A DNA stretch of 64,000 nt from Planctomycetota bacterium (GCA_022711465.1 JAKLEZ010000009.1:124001-188000); one strand, 5' to 3'; counted from the first letter of the stretch, positions 53,507 through 63,656 are shown. The notes: generated by a model not told the origin, from the sequence alone. Numbers and translations: made by a program.

Positions 53507-54511
53507 TCAGTAATCATGCGTTACCGTCCGGTGGTGCCGGACGATCACATCGTCGTCGTGGCTATGATCCCACAGGTACTCATCCACCAACCAGCAGGGC
53601 AGGTCCGCTCGCCGCATCCGGCGCAAGGCCTCGACCATGAGATCAACCGCTCGGACGGTTCCCGCCCGCAGTTCGATTTCTTCCGGGCTTCCGGATTCGA
53701 TCAGTTGTTCGGACTCGATCCTCGCCTCGAACTCGCCCGCCAGGACCATGACGCCTAAGTGGCGAAGAGTCTGGGGCAGCCGGTAATCGGCGAACGCGGT
53801 CAAGCCCGCCAGATTGGTGATCGGTGTGGTCTGGTTCTCCTCGAAGCCGGCGGCCAGATCCGATGCGAAAATCTGGGCCCGCTTCAGGATCGGGATCTGT
53901 CGGCCCTTGTAGCCGTGGACATCACGGAAACTCGGAAACGCCTCGCTCACGGCCCCCGCGACACGGACGGCATCGAACCTCGCTTGCTCGGCCAAGTGGA
54001 TGGCCTCGCCGTCGAACCGGTTCAGCAGTACGCGGCCGGTTTCGTTCAAGATCCTCATCCGCTCCTCGAGCAGGGGAATGTGACTGTCGCCGGCGAACAC
54101 GGCCTCGCAGTCTGTCGCAGTGGCCGAGGCCCATCGTTCGGCGGTCAGCCAGCCCGGGTGACACGCCACTGCTCGTCGCAGTGCGGCGACCAGTGCGAAG
54201 TACCGCTGCCAGCGTCGGCCTTCGTACTCGACCGTCCAGAGCGGGCCGGCCTGCGACCAGAAGTAGAAGTTGAGGCAGTCGATGAGCAGAATCCAGCGGG
54301 CGACGTCTGCCGGCCGGCCCAGAAAGCGCAGCGCTGCGGGGCGAGGCGCAGGCCGGATCTCGTCCAGTGACACCTGCTTGGCCCACCGCTCGATGGCCCC
54401 GGCGTCGATCTGAACACAGTCTGCCCGCTCGATCACCCACCGGCAAGCGCCGCGGACGTCGAACCGTGCGGCGCCCACAAGAGCCTCGTCGCCGGCAAAG
54501 CCGTCACTCAT
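53507..54511 (-). CDS. Queuosine salvage protein, DUF2419/Qng1 family
   Basis: 334-aa member of the family that releases queuine from queuosine 5'-phosphate. Matching stretches are WILLIDCLNFYFWSQ, FPSFRDVHGYKGRQIPILKR, AQIFASDLAAGF and LAGLTAFADYRLPQTLRHLG, which carry the Asp/Tyr/Arg residues of the nucleosidase site as known for DUF2419. It would allow recovery of the tRNA wobble base from scavenged nucleotide. It lies 24 nt after aroF in a three-gene minus-strand run. Confidence 0.88.
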   Translation of the reverse strand: MSDGFAGDEALVGAARFDVRGACRWVIERADCVQIDAGAIERWAKQVSLDEIRPAPRPAALRFLGRPADVARWILLIDCLNFYFWSQAGPLWTVEYEGRRWQRYFALVAALRRAVACHPGWLTAERWASATATDCEAVFAGDSHIPLLEERMRILNETGRVLLNRFDGEAIHLAEQARFDAVRVAGAVSEAFPSFRDVHGYKGRQIPILKRAQIFASDLAAGFEENQTTPITNLAGLTAFADYRLPQTLRHLGVMVLAGEFEARIESEQLIESGSPEEIELRAGTVRAVDLMVEALRRMRRADLPCWLVDEYLWDHSHDDDVIVRHHRTVTHDY

Positions 54512-54535
54512 CGCTCATTACCCGTCACGTTGGAG

Positions 54536-55558
54536 CTACGCTTCCCTCTCCACTGCCGTCGCGATTGCCTTGATCTCCTTCATGATTCTCGCGAAGGTCT
54601 GCAGGGTCACCGATTGTCCTCCATCGGTCATGGCGTGCTCGGGATCGTGGTGTACCTCGATCAGCAGTCCATCCGCGCCCGCCGCCACCGATGCCCGGCA
54701 CATGGCCGGCACCATATAGGCGTGGCCGGTTCCTTGCGACGGATCGATGACGATGGGCAAGTGCGATTCGCGCTTGACCGCCGGGATGATGGCCAGGGTG
54801 AGGGTGTTGCGCACGTATTGCTCGTGTGTGCGGATGCCGCGCTCGCACAGAATGACCCGTTGATTGCCCGCATCCATGATGTACTCGGCGGCCAGGAGGA
54901 ACTCCTCCAGGGTGGCGATCCATCCTCGCTTGAGCAGTACCGGTTTGCCGGTCTTGCCCACCGCGGTCAGCAGGTTGAAGTTGTGCATGTTCCGTGTGCC
55001 AATCTGGAGCACGTCGGCGTACTCGCAGACCAGATCTACCTGGTCGATGCTCATGACCTCGGTGACCACGGCCAGGCCGGTCTGCTCGCGGGCCTCGGCC
55101 AGGTACTTCAGGCCCTTCTCGCCCAAACCCTGGAACTGGTAGGGGCTGGTTCGTGGCTTGAAGGCTCCGCCGCGCAGTCCGGTTGCGCCCGCATCCTTCA
55201 CCGCATGGGCGATTTCCAGCAGCATGGAGCGGTCCTCGACGCTGCACGGGCCGGCCATCACGCAGACTCTCCTCCCGCCGACGGATGCCCCGAGCCGCCC
55301 GCCGAGCGGAATGACCGTTGGCTCCGGCTTGGCTACCCGACTGGCGACTTTGTAGGGGGCCAGAATCGGCACGACCCGATCGACCCCCGGGCAGCTCTCC
55401 AGCACGCTGCGGTCCTTGAGGCGGTCGTCGCCGATCACCGCGACGACTGTCCGTTCCGTCCCGACGATGACGTGATCGATCAGGCTCATCTCGCGGATCA
55501 AGTGGCAGACGTGGTCCACGTTTTCCCTCGGACATCCTTCCTGCATAACGACGATCAT
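54536..55558 (-). CDS. aroF: 3-deoxy-7-phosphoheptulonate synthase (DAHP synthase, AroF/AroG type II-beta)
   Basis: 340-aa first enzyme of the shikimate pathway: phosphoenolpyruvate + erythrose 4-phosphate to DAHP. An N-terminal ferredoxin-like regulatory domain ([10 protein letters not shown] to about residue 70) precedes the barrel with [47 protein letters not shown] and [13 protein letters not shown]. The extra domain usually mediates aromatic amino-acid feedback. GGGAG lies 8 nt before the ATG at 55558. Confidence 0.95.
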   Translation of the reverse strand: MIVVMQEGCPRENVDHVCHLIREMSLIDHVIVGTERTVVAVIGDDRLKDRSVLESCPGVDRVVPILAPYKVASRVAKPEPTVIPLGGRLGASVGGRRVCVMAGPCSVEDRSMLLEIAHAVKDAGATGLRGGAFKPRTSPYQFQGLGEKGLKYLAEAREQTGLAVVTEVMSIDQVDLVCEYADVLQIGTRNMHNFNLLTAVGKTGKPVLLKRGWIATLEEFLLAAEYIMDAGNQRVILCERGIRTHEQYVRNTLTLAIIPAVKRESHLPIVIDPSQGTGHAYMVPAMCRASVAAGADGLLIEVHHDPEHAMTDGGQSVTLQTFARIMKEIKAIATAVEREA

Positions 55559-55593
55559 GGCTGAGACTCCCTTCCGGCCCATCTCGATAGGCG

Positions 55594-55654
55594 GACAGGC
55601 TTCCAGCCTGTCGGTTGACCGGCAAGATACCGGTCCCCCACCTACCAGGGTAGG
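55594..55654. repeat. Triple-hairpin intergenic repeat
   Basis: Three perfect inverted repeats in a row: GACAGGCT-TCC-AGCCTGTC (55594-55612), ACCGG-CAAGATA-CCGGT (55618-55634) and CCTAC-CAGG-GTAGG (55641-55654). They lie between the aroF start and the serS end. The form is that of dispersed REP-like elements; only one copy is in the window. The rest of 55559-55854 shows nothing else. Confidence 0.6.
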
Positions 55655-55854
55655 CCCACATGGTCATTCGCCCGCGCGTGGCGCAGGGCGCGAGGTTCTT
55701 TCTCGATATGATACGCTGATTGTCCTTCCGTTACAGGTTCTCTGAGTGTATGACGCCGTGAGGGTGCCGTCGAAGGGCCGCCCAGCAGCCGAACGACGGC
55801 TAGCGAAACAGGAACGTGCATCGGCCGATTTGTTGGCGTCGGCGCTTGAGCATA

Positions 55855-57186
55855 TCAGGATTTCCCCAGCACTTCGCGCCCACCGAGGTAGGGTCGCAGG
55901 GCCTTGGGCAGACGGATGGTTCCGTCTTCGTTCTGGTGATTCTCGACTACCGCGATCAGGACCCGGGGGCTGGCGATGACCGTGTTGTTCAGCGTGTGGC
56001 AGAACTTGAGGTTTCGGTCCTTGTCGCGATATCGCAGCTTGAGCCGTCGGGCCTGGAACTCATAGAAGCGCGAGGCCGAGTGGGTCTCGCCGTAGTTGCC
56101 GCGTGAGGGCATCCACGTTTCGATGTCGAATTTCTGCACCTGTCCCTGCCCGAGGTCGCCGCTGCACACGTTGACCACCCGGTAGGGCAGTTCCAGCTTG
56201 GCCAGGACGTCCTCGGCGTTCTGGAGGATCTCCGCGTGGTGCTGGATCGAGGTCTGCTCGTCGTTCCGGCAAATGATGACCTGCTCGACCTTGTCAAACG
56301 TGTGGATTCGGTACAGTCCATAAGTGTCTTTGCCGGCCGCTCCAGCCTCGCGGCGGAAGCACGAGCTCAACGCGAAGTATTTCTTGGGGAGTTCCTCGTC
56401 GTCGAGAATCTCGTCGCAGTGATAGGCGGTCAACGGCACCTCGGCCGTGCCCACCAGGCTCATCTGGTCGCGCTCGCAGCGGTAGGCCTGCTCCTCACCA
56501 CCCGGGAAGTAACCGGTGCCGACCATCATGGCGTCCCGGACGAGGACGGGCACGCCGAGCTGAACGAAGCCACGCTCGTTCATCAGGTCCACGGCGAGCT
56601 GCAGCACCGCTCGGTGCAAGGCCACGCCTAGCCCGCGGAGCACGTAGTTGCGGGCACCGGCCAGCTTGACCCCGCGTTCGACATCGAGCATCCCCAAGTC
56701 GGTCAGCAGGGTAACGTGGTCTTTGAGCTTGAAGCCGGGCTGCGGCACCTGGCCGACCCGGCGGATCTCGACGTTCTGGGTATCGTCCTGTCCGACGGGG
56801 ACCTCGGGGGCGGGAGGCTGGGGGATGGTCAGCAGCAGGGTATCGAACCGGTCGCTGACCTCCTTGAACTCGGCTTCGAGGTCCTTGGTCTTGTTCTTGA
56901 GGCCGGCCATCTGGTCGACGAGCTTCTGGGCCTCGGCATTGAGCTGATCGACGGACCGGCCGGCGGCCACCGCGTGCTGATACCACTTGCTCTTGGGGTT
57001 GCGGTAGAGGGCGATTTGGCTGCCGGTTTCGTTCTGCTGGTGTTTTAGTTCGTCAAGCTTGACTTGCAGTGCGCGTCGACGATCGTCTAGAGTGCAGAAC
57101 GCGTCGATATCACAGTTCATCCGTTTGAGCTTGACGGCGTTCTTGAACCGTTCGGGGTCCTGGCGGATGAGTTTCGGGTCGATCAT
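55855..57186 (-). CDS. serS: Seryl-tRNA synthetase
   Basis: 443-aa class II synthetase. The N-terminal antiparallel coiled coil (VKLDELKHQQNETGSQ, LEAEFKEVSDRFDTLLLTIP) reaches the long variable arm of tRNA-Ser; the catalytic domain has LSSCFRREAGAAGKDTYGLY (motif 2) and a motif 3 near LNNTVIASPRVLIAVVENHQ. Complete, normal length. It follows tRNA-Arg by 44 nt on the same strand. Confidence 0.96.
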   Translation of the reverse strand: MIDPKLIRQDPERFKNAVKLKRMNCDIDAFCTLDDRRRALQVKLDELKHQQNETGSQIALYRNPKSKWYQHAVAAGRSVDQLNAEAQKLVDQMAGLKNKTKDLEAEFKEVSDRFDTLLLTIPQPPAPEVPVGQDDTQNVEIRRVGQVPQPGFKLKDHVTLLTDLGMLDVERGVKLAGARNYVLRGLGVALHRAVLQLAVDLMNERGFVQLGVPVLVRDAMMVGTGYFPGGEEQAYRCERDQMSLVGTAEVPLTAYHCDEILDDEELPKKYFALSSCFRREAGAAGKDTYGLYRIHTFDKVEQVIICRNDEQTSIQHHAEILQNAEDVLAKLELPYRVVNVCSGDLGQGQVQKFDIETWMPSRGNYGETHSASRFYEFQARRLKLRYRDKDRNLKFCHTLNNTVIASPRVLIAVVENHQNEDGTIRLPKALRPYLGGREVLGKS

Positions 57187-57230
57187 GCAGCAAGGTCCGC
57201 TCTATGCAAAGGGGATGAGTCACTCACGAA

Positions 57231-57304
57231 CGCGCCCGGGGGGACTCGAACCTCCAACCCTCTGGTCCGAAGCCAGATGCTCTGTCCAATTGAGCTACGG
57301 GCGC
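57231..57304 (-). tRNA. tRNA-Arg (anticodon UCG)
   Basis: 74-nt cloverleaf on the minus strand: acceptor GCGCCCG/CGGGCGC, D-arm GCTC/GAGC, anticodon arm TCTGG-CTTCGGA-CCAGA with anticodon TCG (reads CGA and perhaps other CGN), T-arm GGAGG-TTCGAGT-CCCCC with one A-C mismatch, discriminator G, no encoded CCA. It sits between rpsR (20 nt) and serS (44 nt) on one strand and is probably cut out of their shared transcript. Confidence 0.95.
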
Positions 57305-57324
57305 CTGCCCGGTGTCCGGCCTGA

Positions 57325-57579
57325 TCAAGTCCCGGTGTAGGGCAGCAGGGCGAGGAACCGGGCTCGTTTGATGGCCCGGCGCAGATCGCGCTGCTCGCGG
57401 GCACTGGTGCCGGCCCGCTTGCGGGACATGGTCTTGCTGCTGGCGGTCATGAACTTGCGGAGCAGTTCGACCTCCTTGTAGTCGATAATCGGGCCTTTCC
57501 AGCCTTCGCCGCCCCGGTCCGCGAAGCGGCGTTTTTCTTGCCGGCGGCCGCCGGACTTCTTCTGTGAATCGTTAGCCAT
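57325..57579 (-). CDS. rpsR: 30S ribosomal protein S18
   Basis: 84-aa bS18. IIDYKEVELLRKFMTASSKT and RAGTSAREQRDLRRAIKRAR are the conserved core; FLALLPYTGT ends it. The start MANDSQK overlaps the end of the Trm112-like gene by 8 nt. It is not near rpsF or ssb here, which is unusual. Confidence 0.96.
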   Translation of the reverse strand: MANDSQKKSGGRRQEKRRFADRGGEGWKGPIIDYKEVELLRKFMTASSKTMSRKRAGTSAREQRDLRRAIKRARFLALLPYTGT

Positions 57580-57802
57580 TCGCACGTTTCTCCTGAACCT
57601 GTTGCATGATCCGCTTGAACTCCGCCTCATCGACGACCTCGGACTCATCGATCAACATGATCGGAATCCCTTCCCGGATCGGGTACCGCCGCCGGGTGGC
57701 CGGGTCGGTGCTGTACAGCCATTCACCCACCTGTTCCAGCCGGGCGTGGCTTTCCGGACAAACGAGGATCTCCATGAGCTCTGGGTCAAGCGTCTGGGCC
57801 AT
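57572..57802 (-). CDS. Trm112-family small protein
   Basis: 76-aa zinc-ribbon-like protein. LMEILVCPESHARLE and RYPIREGIPIMLIDES are the family pattern; only one cysteine of the bacterial zinc site is kept (CPES in place of CPxC), so zinc binding is doubtful. Relatives activate methyltransferases or accompany translation genes. Overlaps rpsR by 8 nt. Confidence 0.88.
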   Translation of the reverse strand: MAQTLDPELMEILVCPESHARLEQVGEWLYSTDPATRRRYPIREGIPIMLIDESEVVDEAEFKRIMQQVQEKRANG

Positions 57803-58123
57803 AGGTTTCCTGTCCCCGTCTCAGGGTCCGCATGAAGGACAGACTACCCCCGGGGGCCGGTTCGCGGCCCTTGCCGGGAATCCCATAGGGTACCTTCAGA
57901 GGGCGGGGGCGTCAAGGCGGCGCCTGGCACGTGCGCGGCCGGTTGACGCGAGACCCTGGATCATCGGATCGCGTGGAGCATCGCTGAAAGCGCCGTTTTG
58001 GCCGATCCTTTGGCTGGGACCTATCATTGTGCGATGGCGGATGCCCCGAAAGTGGCCGTGTATGTGGCGTGAGATCATGCAGCTTGACGGCCGTTTGTCC
58101 GCCCAGTAGCGGGACCGACGCGG
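57803..58123. other. Divergent intergenic region
   Basis: 321 nt between the Trm112-like gene and the AAA+ gene. No coding frame is convincing. It holds the promoter-like sequence at 57998-58027 and G/C-rich short stems near 57847-57884. Confidence 0.5.
57998..58027 (+). promoter_or_regulatory. Possible promoter of the AAA+/VWA operon
   Basis: -35 TTGGCC (57998-58003), 18-nt spacer, -10 TATCAT (58022-58027). Predicted start near 58034, leader about 90 nt. Moderate match only. Confidence 0.35.
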
Positions 58124-59533
58124 ATGAGCCATAAACCAATCACACTCAAGGAGTTGCGCGGCAGCGGGTGGGAATCCAAGTCGGTCAAGGGGGAATTGCA
58201 CGACAATTTTCTGCGTATGCTGCGCGAGGGTGACGAGCTGTTTCCCGGCATTGTGGGATACGAAGACACGGTGATCCCGGAGATCAACATCGGCTTGCTC
58301 GCTGGGCACGACATGCTTTTTCTGGGCGAGAAGGGCCAGGCGAAGAGCCGGCTCATGCGGTTGCTGGTTCGATTCCTTGACCCGGAGCTACCCTATCTGG
58401 ACATTCCCGACTGCCCGGTTCACGAGGATCCGCTCAAGCCGGTCACTGCGGTCGGCAGACGATTACTGGCTGAGCACGCCGAGAACGAGGTGCCGATCGC
58501 GTGGTGGCCGCGGGAGCAGCGATACGCCGAACGGCTCAGCCCGGGCACGAAGTTCGCCGACATCATCGGCGAGATCGATCCCGCCAAGCTGGCCGCGGGG
58601 ACCAGCCTGTCGGCCGAGGAAGCCCTGCACTTCGGCCTCATCCCGCGTATGCACCGTGGGATCTTCGCGATGAACGAGCTGCCCGAGCTCGACGAGCTGG
58701 TGCAGGTCGGCCTGTTCAACATCCTGGAAGAGCGGGACGTGCAGATTCGTGGTTTTCCAGTCAAGTTCGATATCGATGTGCTGATCCTGTTCTCCGCGAA
58801 TCCAGCGACGTACAACCGCAGCGGCAAGGTCATTCCGCAGCTCAAGGATCGGATTGGTACGGTCATTCATACCCACTATCCGCGGCAGCGCGAAGCGGGC
58901 ATCCGGATCATGGAGCAGGAAGCGGGTATCAGCCTGGACGGCGAGTTCCCGGTGCAGGTTCCGCCGTTCATGAAGGAGATCGTCGAGCAGATGAGCATCT
59001 GCGCCCGGCGATCCAAGTACGTGGATCAGCAGTCGGGGGTCAGTGCCCGGCTGAGTATTGCCAACTACCGCACGATGGTCGCCAGCGCCCGCCAACGGGC
59101 GGTGCGGCTCGGGGAGCGGCCGGCCGTCCCTCGGATTTCCGATCTCGCCCATCTCCAGGCCTCGTCGCTCGGCAAGCTTGAACTGGACATGATGGGTTCA
59201 CAGCAGATGTCTGAGCGGCAGGTGCTGGACGCCATCCTGGCCGAGGCGATCCGCACGGTGTTCGATGAATATGTCGATCGGCATGGACTGGAGGAGATCA
59301 CCGGTGTGTTCTCCAAGGGAGTGAAGATCGAGGTGGGCGACATGTTGCCGTCGTCGCACTATGCCGAACGGGTGCAGCGGATACCGAAGATCTGGGAGAA
59401 GGCCTTTGAGGTGAACCCGGCGGACAGCCCCGCGGTGCGGGCTTCGTGCGTCGAGTTTGTGCTCGCCGGGCTCCACGCCAAGGACCAGATTTCCCGCAGC
59501 CAGCGTCATGGCAGGATCACCTATGAGTTCTGA
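58124..59533 (+). CDS. MoxR/magnesium-chelatase-like AAA+ ATPase
   Basis: 469-aa AAA+ protein of the MoxR/ChlI class. Walker A is GEKGQAKS, with the Ala before Lys that MoxR proteins often have; the Walker B region reads [13 protein letters not shown], with Asn-Glu in place of Asp-Glu; [13 protein letters not shown] is sensor 1. About 150 residues of C-terminal helical domain follow. With the VWA protein whose start it overlaps by 11 nt, it should form a chaperone-like pair that remodels or inserts metal into a target complex. Target unknown. Confidence 0.9.
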   Translation: MSHKPITLKELRGSGWESKSVKGELHDNFLRMLREGDELFPGIVGYEDTVIPEINIGLLAGHDMLFLGEKGQAKSRLMRLLVRFLDPELPYLDIPDCPVHEDPLKPVTAVGRRLLAEHAENEVPIAWWPREQRYAERLSPGTKFADIIGEIDPAKLAAGTSLSAEEALHFGLIPRMHRGIFAMNELPELDELVQVGLFNILEERDVQIRGFPVKFDIDVLILFSANPATYNRSGKVIPQLKDRIGTVIHTHYPRQREAGIRIMEQEAGISLDGEFPVQVPPFMKEIVEQMSICARRSKYVDQQSGVSARLSIANYRTMVASARQRAVRLGERPAVPRISDLAHLQASSLGKLELDMMGSQQMSERQVLDAILAEAIRTVFDEYVDRHGLEEITGVFSKGVKIEVGDMLPSSHYAERVQRIPKIWEKAFEVNPADSPAVRASCVEFVLAGLHAKDQISRSQRHGRITYEF

Positions 59534-61247
59534 CCAACCACCGAGCCCGGCCGACCGGCAACGTCTCGGTGGAATCATCCACACCTACCAGAAGTATGAC
59601 CCGAAAAACTTCCCGAGCCCGACCGCGCCGATGCCGGACGTGGTCGCCCCGGCGTTTGACCACCTGCTGGCGTATGGCAGCCTGCGGGAGCTGACCGAAG
59701 AAGAATTGGCCCGGGCGGTCCGGATCGATCCCAGCCAGATTGCCTTGCTGGGGCCGAGCCTTGGATCGCTCATTACCATGCTGCTGGAGCGGAAGCGCAA
59801 GATCCTCACGACGTATGAAACCGACACGGTTCAGGAGGAGATCCGCCGGCGCTGGCAAGAGGAATACCGGCGCGTCGGCGCACCCAAATGGCTGGCCGAG
59901 TCGTTTCGCTGCGCTGCTCGCGGCGAGCAGCTTTACGACCTCGAGCGGCTCTGGTATCGAGTCGAGCGCCGATCGCCGGAGCTTGCCGGCCGGCTGGTCT
60001 CGCTCATGGAGTTGCTCGGGGAGAAGTACCAGGTGGACGAACTGGCGGCCAAGTACGAGTTCACCGGCCTGACCTCGATGGACATCCCCAAAGCCCTGGC
60101 GGTCAAGGAGGAGCTGGAGAGGATTGACCGGCTTTTGGAACAGCTCAAGAAGGCGTCGGAGACCGGGCAGATCGGGATCATCGACATGCAGGGCCTGTCG
60201 GAGTTCGCCGAGCCGGGCGACATCGAGCGGCTGAATGCCCTGCAGCAGTACCTTCAGGACTACCTCCGCGAACTGGCGGAACGACAAGGGCTCGAGAGGA
60301 CGAGAGGCGGCTACCGCCTGACCCCGAGGGCTTTCCGTCTATTCCAATCGCGGCTCCTGCGGGAGATCTTCAGCGATCTGCAGGCCGCCCGATCCGGCAG
60401 GCACACCGGCCCGATCCTCGGCGAGGGGGCCATCGAGACCCAGCAGACCAAGGCCTACGAGTTCGGCGACTCGCTGACGCACATGGACATTCCCGCTTCG
60501 ATGGTCAATGCCATGATCCGCGACGGTCCGAGCGTTCCGGTGCGAATGAGGCCGGAGGACATCGAGATTCACAGGACCCGAAACAACCCGAAATGTGCCA
60601 CTGCCGTGTTGATCGACATGAGCGGCTCGATGCGTTACGGCGGCCAGTACATCAATGCCAAGCGCATGGGCCTGGCCCTACACGGGCTGATCTGCAACGA
60701 GTATCCAGGCGACTTCCTGCAGTTCATCGAGATGTACACGTTCGCGAAGCCGCGGCACATCTCCGAGTTACCCGGCCTGATGCCCATGCCGGTGACCCTG
60801 AACGAGCCTTCCGTCGCCCTGAAGGCGGACATGAGCCGCACGGATCTCACTGAGTTCGACATTCCGCCGCACTTCACCAACATCCAGCACGGCCTACAGC
60901 TTGCGCGGCAGTTTCTCACCGTGCAGGATACGCCGAACCGCCAGATCATCCTGCTGACCGACGGCCTGCCCACCGCTCACTTCGAAGGCAGGTTCCTTTA
61001 CCTGCTTTATCCGCCGCATCCACTCACGGAAGAGGCCACGCTGCGCGAGGCCCGGCTATGCGCCCGCCAGGGTATCACCATCAACATCTTTCTGTTGCCC
61101 AACTGGTCCCAGTCCAGCGAAGACATTCAGTTCGCCCATCGAGTGGCCGAATCCACCCGCGGACGGGTCTTCTTCACCGGCGGCCGCGACCTGGACCGGT
61201 ACGTGGTCTGGGATTACATCCGCCGTCGCCGGCTGCTCATTGCCTAG
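59523..61247 (+). CDS. VWA-domain partner of the MoxR-like ATPase
   Basis: 574-aa cytoplasmic protein. A helical N-terminal part (to about 360) with Glu/Leu/Arg-rich coiled coils leads into a von Willebrand A domain with an intact metal site: [10 protein letters not shown], a Thr in MYTFAK and [10 protein letters not shown]. MoxR-VWA pairs act together like the I and D subunits of metal chelatases. Start at ATG 59523, 11 nt inside the ATPase gene; an upstream frame extension from 59457 is a shadow of that gene. Confidence 0.88.
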   Translation: MSSDQPPSPADRQRLGGIIHTYQKYDPKNFPSPTAPMPDVVAPAFDHLLAYGSLRELTEEELARAVRIDPSQIALLGPSLGSLITMLLERKRKILTTYETDTVQEEIRRRWQEEYRRVGAPKWLAESFRCAARGEQLYDLERLWYRVERRSPELAGRLVSLMELLGEKYQVDELAAKYEFTGLTSMDIPKALAVKEELERIDRLLEQLKKASETGQIGIIDMQGLSEFAEPGDIERLNALQQYLQDYLRELAERQGLERTRGGYRLTPRAFRLFQSRLLREIFSDLQAARSGRHTGPILGEGAIETQQTKAYEFGDSLTHMDIPASMVNAMIRDGPSVPVRMRPEDIEIHRTRNNPKCATAVLIDMSGSMRYGGQYINAKRMGLALHGLICNEYPGDFLQFIEMYTFAKPRHISELPGLMPMPVTLNEPSVALKADMSRTDLTEFDIPPHFTNIQHGLQLARQFLTVQDTPNRQIILLTDGLPTAHFEGRFLYLLYPPHPLTEEATLREARLCARQGITINIFLLPNWSQSSEDIQFAHRVAESTRGRVFFTGGRDLDRYVVWDYIRRRRLLIA

Positions 61248-61421
61248 GTTGAACGCCGAGCAGTCTGGTACGACGCAGGGGGGAAAGTATGGCTGGGCAG
61301 GGGCGTATGGTGAGCGTAAATGCGGAAGAGCCGCGGGGCAGGTATGATATAAGCGGTTACCGGCGTGGATGGCCCGAGGTTGATTTCGGGGCGCGGCTGC
61401 CGGCACGATCGGGAGGACGCC

Positions 61422-63128
61422 ATGGGGAGACTGCCGGCTGTTGCCCTGGTTCTGGTTTGTACTGTCGCCGAGGTGCGGACTGAGGCGGTACAGACGGTTC
61501 GGTTGATGCTGCCGTCGCAGGCGGACGCGGCGGTGGAGAACATCGGGCGGATCCTGGCTCGCCAGATCGAGCGTCGGTGTTCGGCGAAGACGGTGACCAA
61601 GGGTGAGGCGCCGCTGGTGCTGGAACTGGCCATCGAGCCGGGTATCGGGCCAGAGGGCTACCGCATTGCCGATGGCGGCGCCGGGCAGATCCGCATCAGC
61701 GGCAACGAGGCTCGCGGGTTGCTCTACGGGGTAGGTCGGTTCCTGCACAGCTGCGCGTACGATGAGCGGGGATTCACGGCCGGCGCCTGGCGCGGCGTCT
61801 CTTCGCCCAAGATGCCGGTTCGGGGGATCTACTTCGCGACTCACTTTCAGAACTACTACCAGGCCGCTCCGATCGAGGAGGTCGCCCGGTACGTGGAAGA
61901 GCTTTCGCTGTGGGGCGTGAACAACTTCCTGGTCTGGTTCGGCATGGAGGAGTTCACCGGAATCAACGATCCCAAGGCCCAGGCGATGATTGCCCGGTTG
62001 CGTGCCGTGTTGCAGGTGGTCAAGGATCTGGGGCTGGATGTGAGCCTGGGCTGCATCTGCAACGACGGGTATGCGAATGGCCCGGCCGACCTGCGAGCGG
62101 ACGACAGCACGGTCGGGCACGCGGGATACCACACCCACAGGGGCAACCGTATCTACAATCTCGGCAATGAGTTATGCCCCAGCAAGCCGGGGGTTCCGGA
62201 GATGGAGCTGGGCTTCTGCAAGGAGCGGTTTGACGCGTTCAGGGGTATTGGCATCGACTACTGGTTCATCACCCCGTACGACAACGGGGGGTGTACCTGT
62301 GCGCAGTGTGCCCCCTGGGGGGCCAACGGGTATCTGCGCATGGCCGAGATGCTGGCCAGGGCCTATCGCCGCGACTATGGCAAGGGGAAGGTGGTGCTGG
62401 GGACCTGGTATTTCGATCGCTGGGCGGATGGCGAGTGGGAGGGGATGACGGCCAAGTTCAAGGCGAAGAAGCCGGACTGGGTGGACTACATCCTGGCCGA
62501 CAACTTCGAGGAGTATCCGCGCTATCCGCTGGAGAAAGGCGTGCCAGGCGACTTCCCGCTTCTGAACTTCCCGGACATCAGCATGTACGGGCAGGATCCG
62601 TGGGGTGGGTATGGGGCCAATCCGCATCCTGAGCGGCTCCAGAAGCGATGGGATGAGACCCGGGCCAAGCTGTCCGGAGGGGTTCCGTACTCCGAGGGTA
62701 TCTACGAGGATCTCAACAAGGTGATCTGCGTCCAGTTGTATTGGTCGCCCGAGCGGCCAGCCATCGAGACGGTCCGGGACTATGCCGCGTATGAATTCTC
62801 GCCTGCGGCGGCCGATGATATTGCCGACGTGGTCAAGATCTTCGAGGCCAATCACGTGCGGGCCGGGATTGGCGAGAGTGCGGTCAAGGCCTACGAGCTG
62901 ACGGAGCGGATCGAGGCTCGGATGACGCCGGAGGCTCGCAGAGCCTGGCGGTGGCGACTGTTCCGCATTCGGGCGGCGATCGACCAGGAGCTTTACAGAA
63001 ACAGTAAGGGGCAGGGGCGAGACGAGGTGTTCCGCAAGGCATACGAGGAACTCGTCGAGATCTCCCACGCCAGGAATGCCTGGCCGATGTTGCGCCCGGT
63101 GTTGATTTCGGCGGTGAGGGCGAAGTGA
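61422..63128 (+). CDS. Secreted glycoside-hydrolase-like protein (GH20/GH67-type N-domain)
   Basis: 568-aa exported protein: signal peptide (MGRLPAVALVLVCTVAE), a small alpha/beta domain with ISGNEARGLLYGVGRFLHS, the zincin-like N-domain usual before GH20, GH67 and GH84 barrels, then a barrel with RGIYFATHFQNYYQ, LWGVNNFLVWFGMEEF and YWFITPYDNGGCTCAQC. No GH20 DE pair is obvious, so the catalytic class is open; an uncharacterised hexosaminidase or glucuronidase is possible. GGGAGG lies 5 nt before the ATG. Confidence 0.72.
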   Translation: MGRLPAVALVLVCTVAEVRTEAVQTVRLMLPSQADAAVENIGRILARQIERRCSAKTVTKGEAPLVLELAIEPGIGPEGYRIADGGAGQIRISGNEARGLLYGVGRFLHSCAYDERGFTAGAWRGVSSPKMPVRGIYFATHFQNYYQAAPIEEVARYVEELSLWGVNNFLVWFGMEEFTGINDPKAQAMIARLRAVLQVVKDLGLDVSLGCICNDGYANGPADLRADDSTVGHAGYHTHRGNRIYNLGNELCPSKPGVPEMELGFCKERFDAFRGIGIDYWFITPYDNGGCTCAQCAPWGANGYLRMAEMLARAYRRDYGKGKVVLGTWYFDRWADGEWEGMTAKFKAKKPDWVDYILADNFEEYPRYPLEKGVPGDFPLLNFPDISMYGQDPWGGYGANPHPERLQKRWDETRAKLSGGVPYSEGIYEDLNKVICVQLYWSPERPAIETVRDYAAYEFSPAAADDIADVVKIFEANHVRAGIGESAVKAYELTERIEARMTPEARRAWRWRLFRIRAAIDQELYRNSKGQGRDEVFRKAYEELVEISHARNAWPMLRPVLISAVRAK

Positions 63129-63656
63129 CCGCCGGTTTTCCTGGCCAGCCCTCTGATCGACACGGACCCGCCTCTGCATCGCGATGCCGGATACGCGCTG
63201 ACCGATCCGACCAAGGTATCCGTGTTTGTCGACGACATGCCCAAGTGGAATGTTACCACCTCGAAGAGCTACACGGGCAGCCCGAGGTCTATCCGCCGCG
63301 AAGCGATCAGGGAGGGCCACCGCACGGGCCTGAGCGTGACAGCGCATCTCGGGGCCTACTCGGCTCCGGACGCGGTGCCCGACGGCATTGACGGGCTGGA
63401 GCACATCTGGTCTCTTTTCAACGACGTTATTCCGGCTGAGGTGGTCGGGCAGCCGGGCCACCGGGCCAATCTCGACCTGCACAACCCGACGGCTCAGGAC
63501 CTGAACGCGGCCTTGGCCGGACGAAAGGCCAACGTCACGCCGACGCTGGTCGTGTTCCGCAACATCACCTGGAACCTCGCAGGCATGTGCCGTCTCTTCC
63601 GGACAGCCCGTCGTTTCACGGCCGTCGCCTTACAGCCGGTGTGCCGTTCAGCGTAA
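63129..63656 (+). pseudogene. Amidohydrolase (imidazolonepropionase-like) remnant
   Basis: Directly after the TGA of the glycoside-hydrolase-like gene the same frame continues with LIDTDPPLHRDAGYALTDP, FVDDMPKWNVTTSKSY, HRTGLSVTAHLGAYSA and DGIDGLEHIWSLFND, the middle of a metal-dependent amidohydrolase with its metal-ligand region HL and the LEHIWS strand. The first ~170 residues (HxH metal site) and, after VTPTLVVFRNI, the C-terminal third (catalytic Asp) are missing or out of frame. No ribosome binding site is present at 63129 or at the internal GTG at 63222. A non-functional fragment. Confidence 0.65.
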
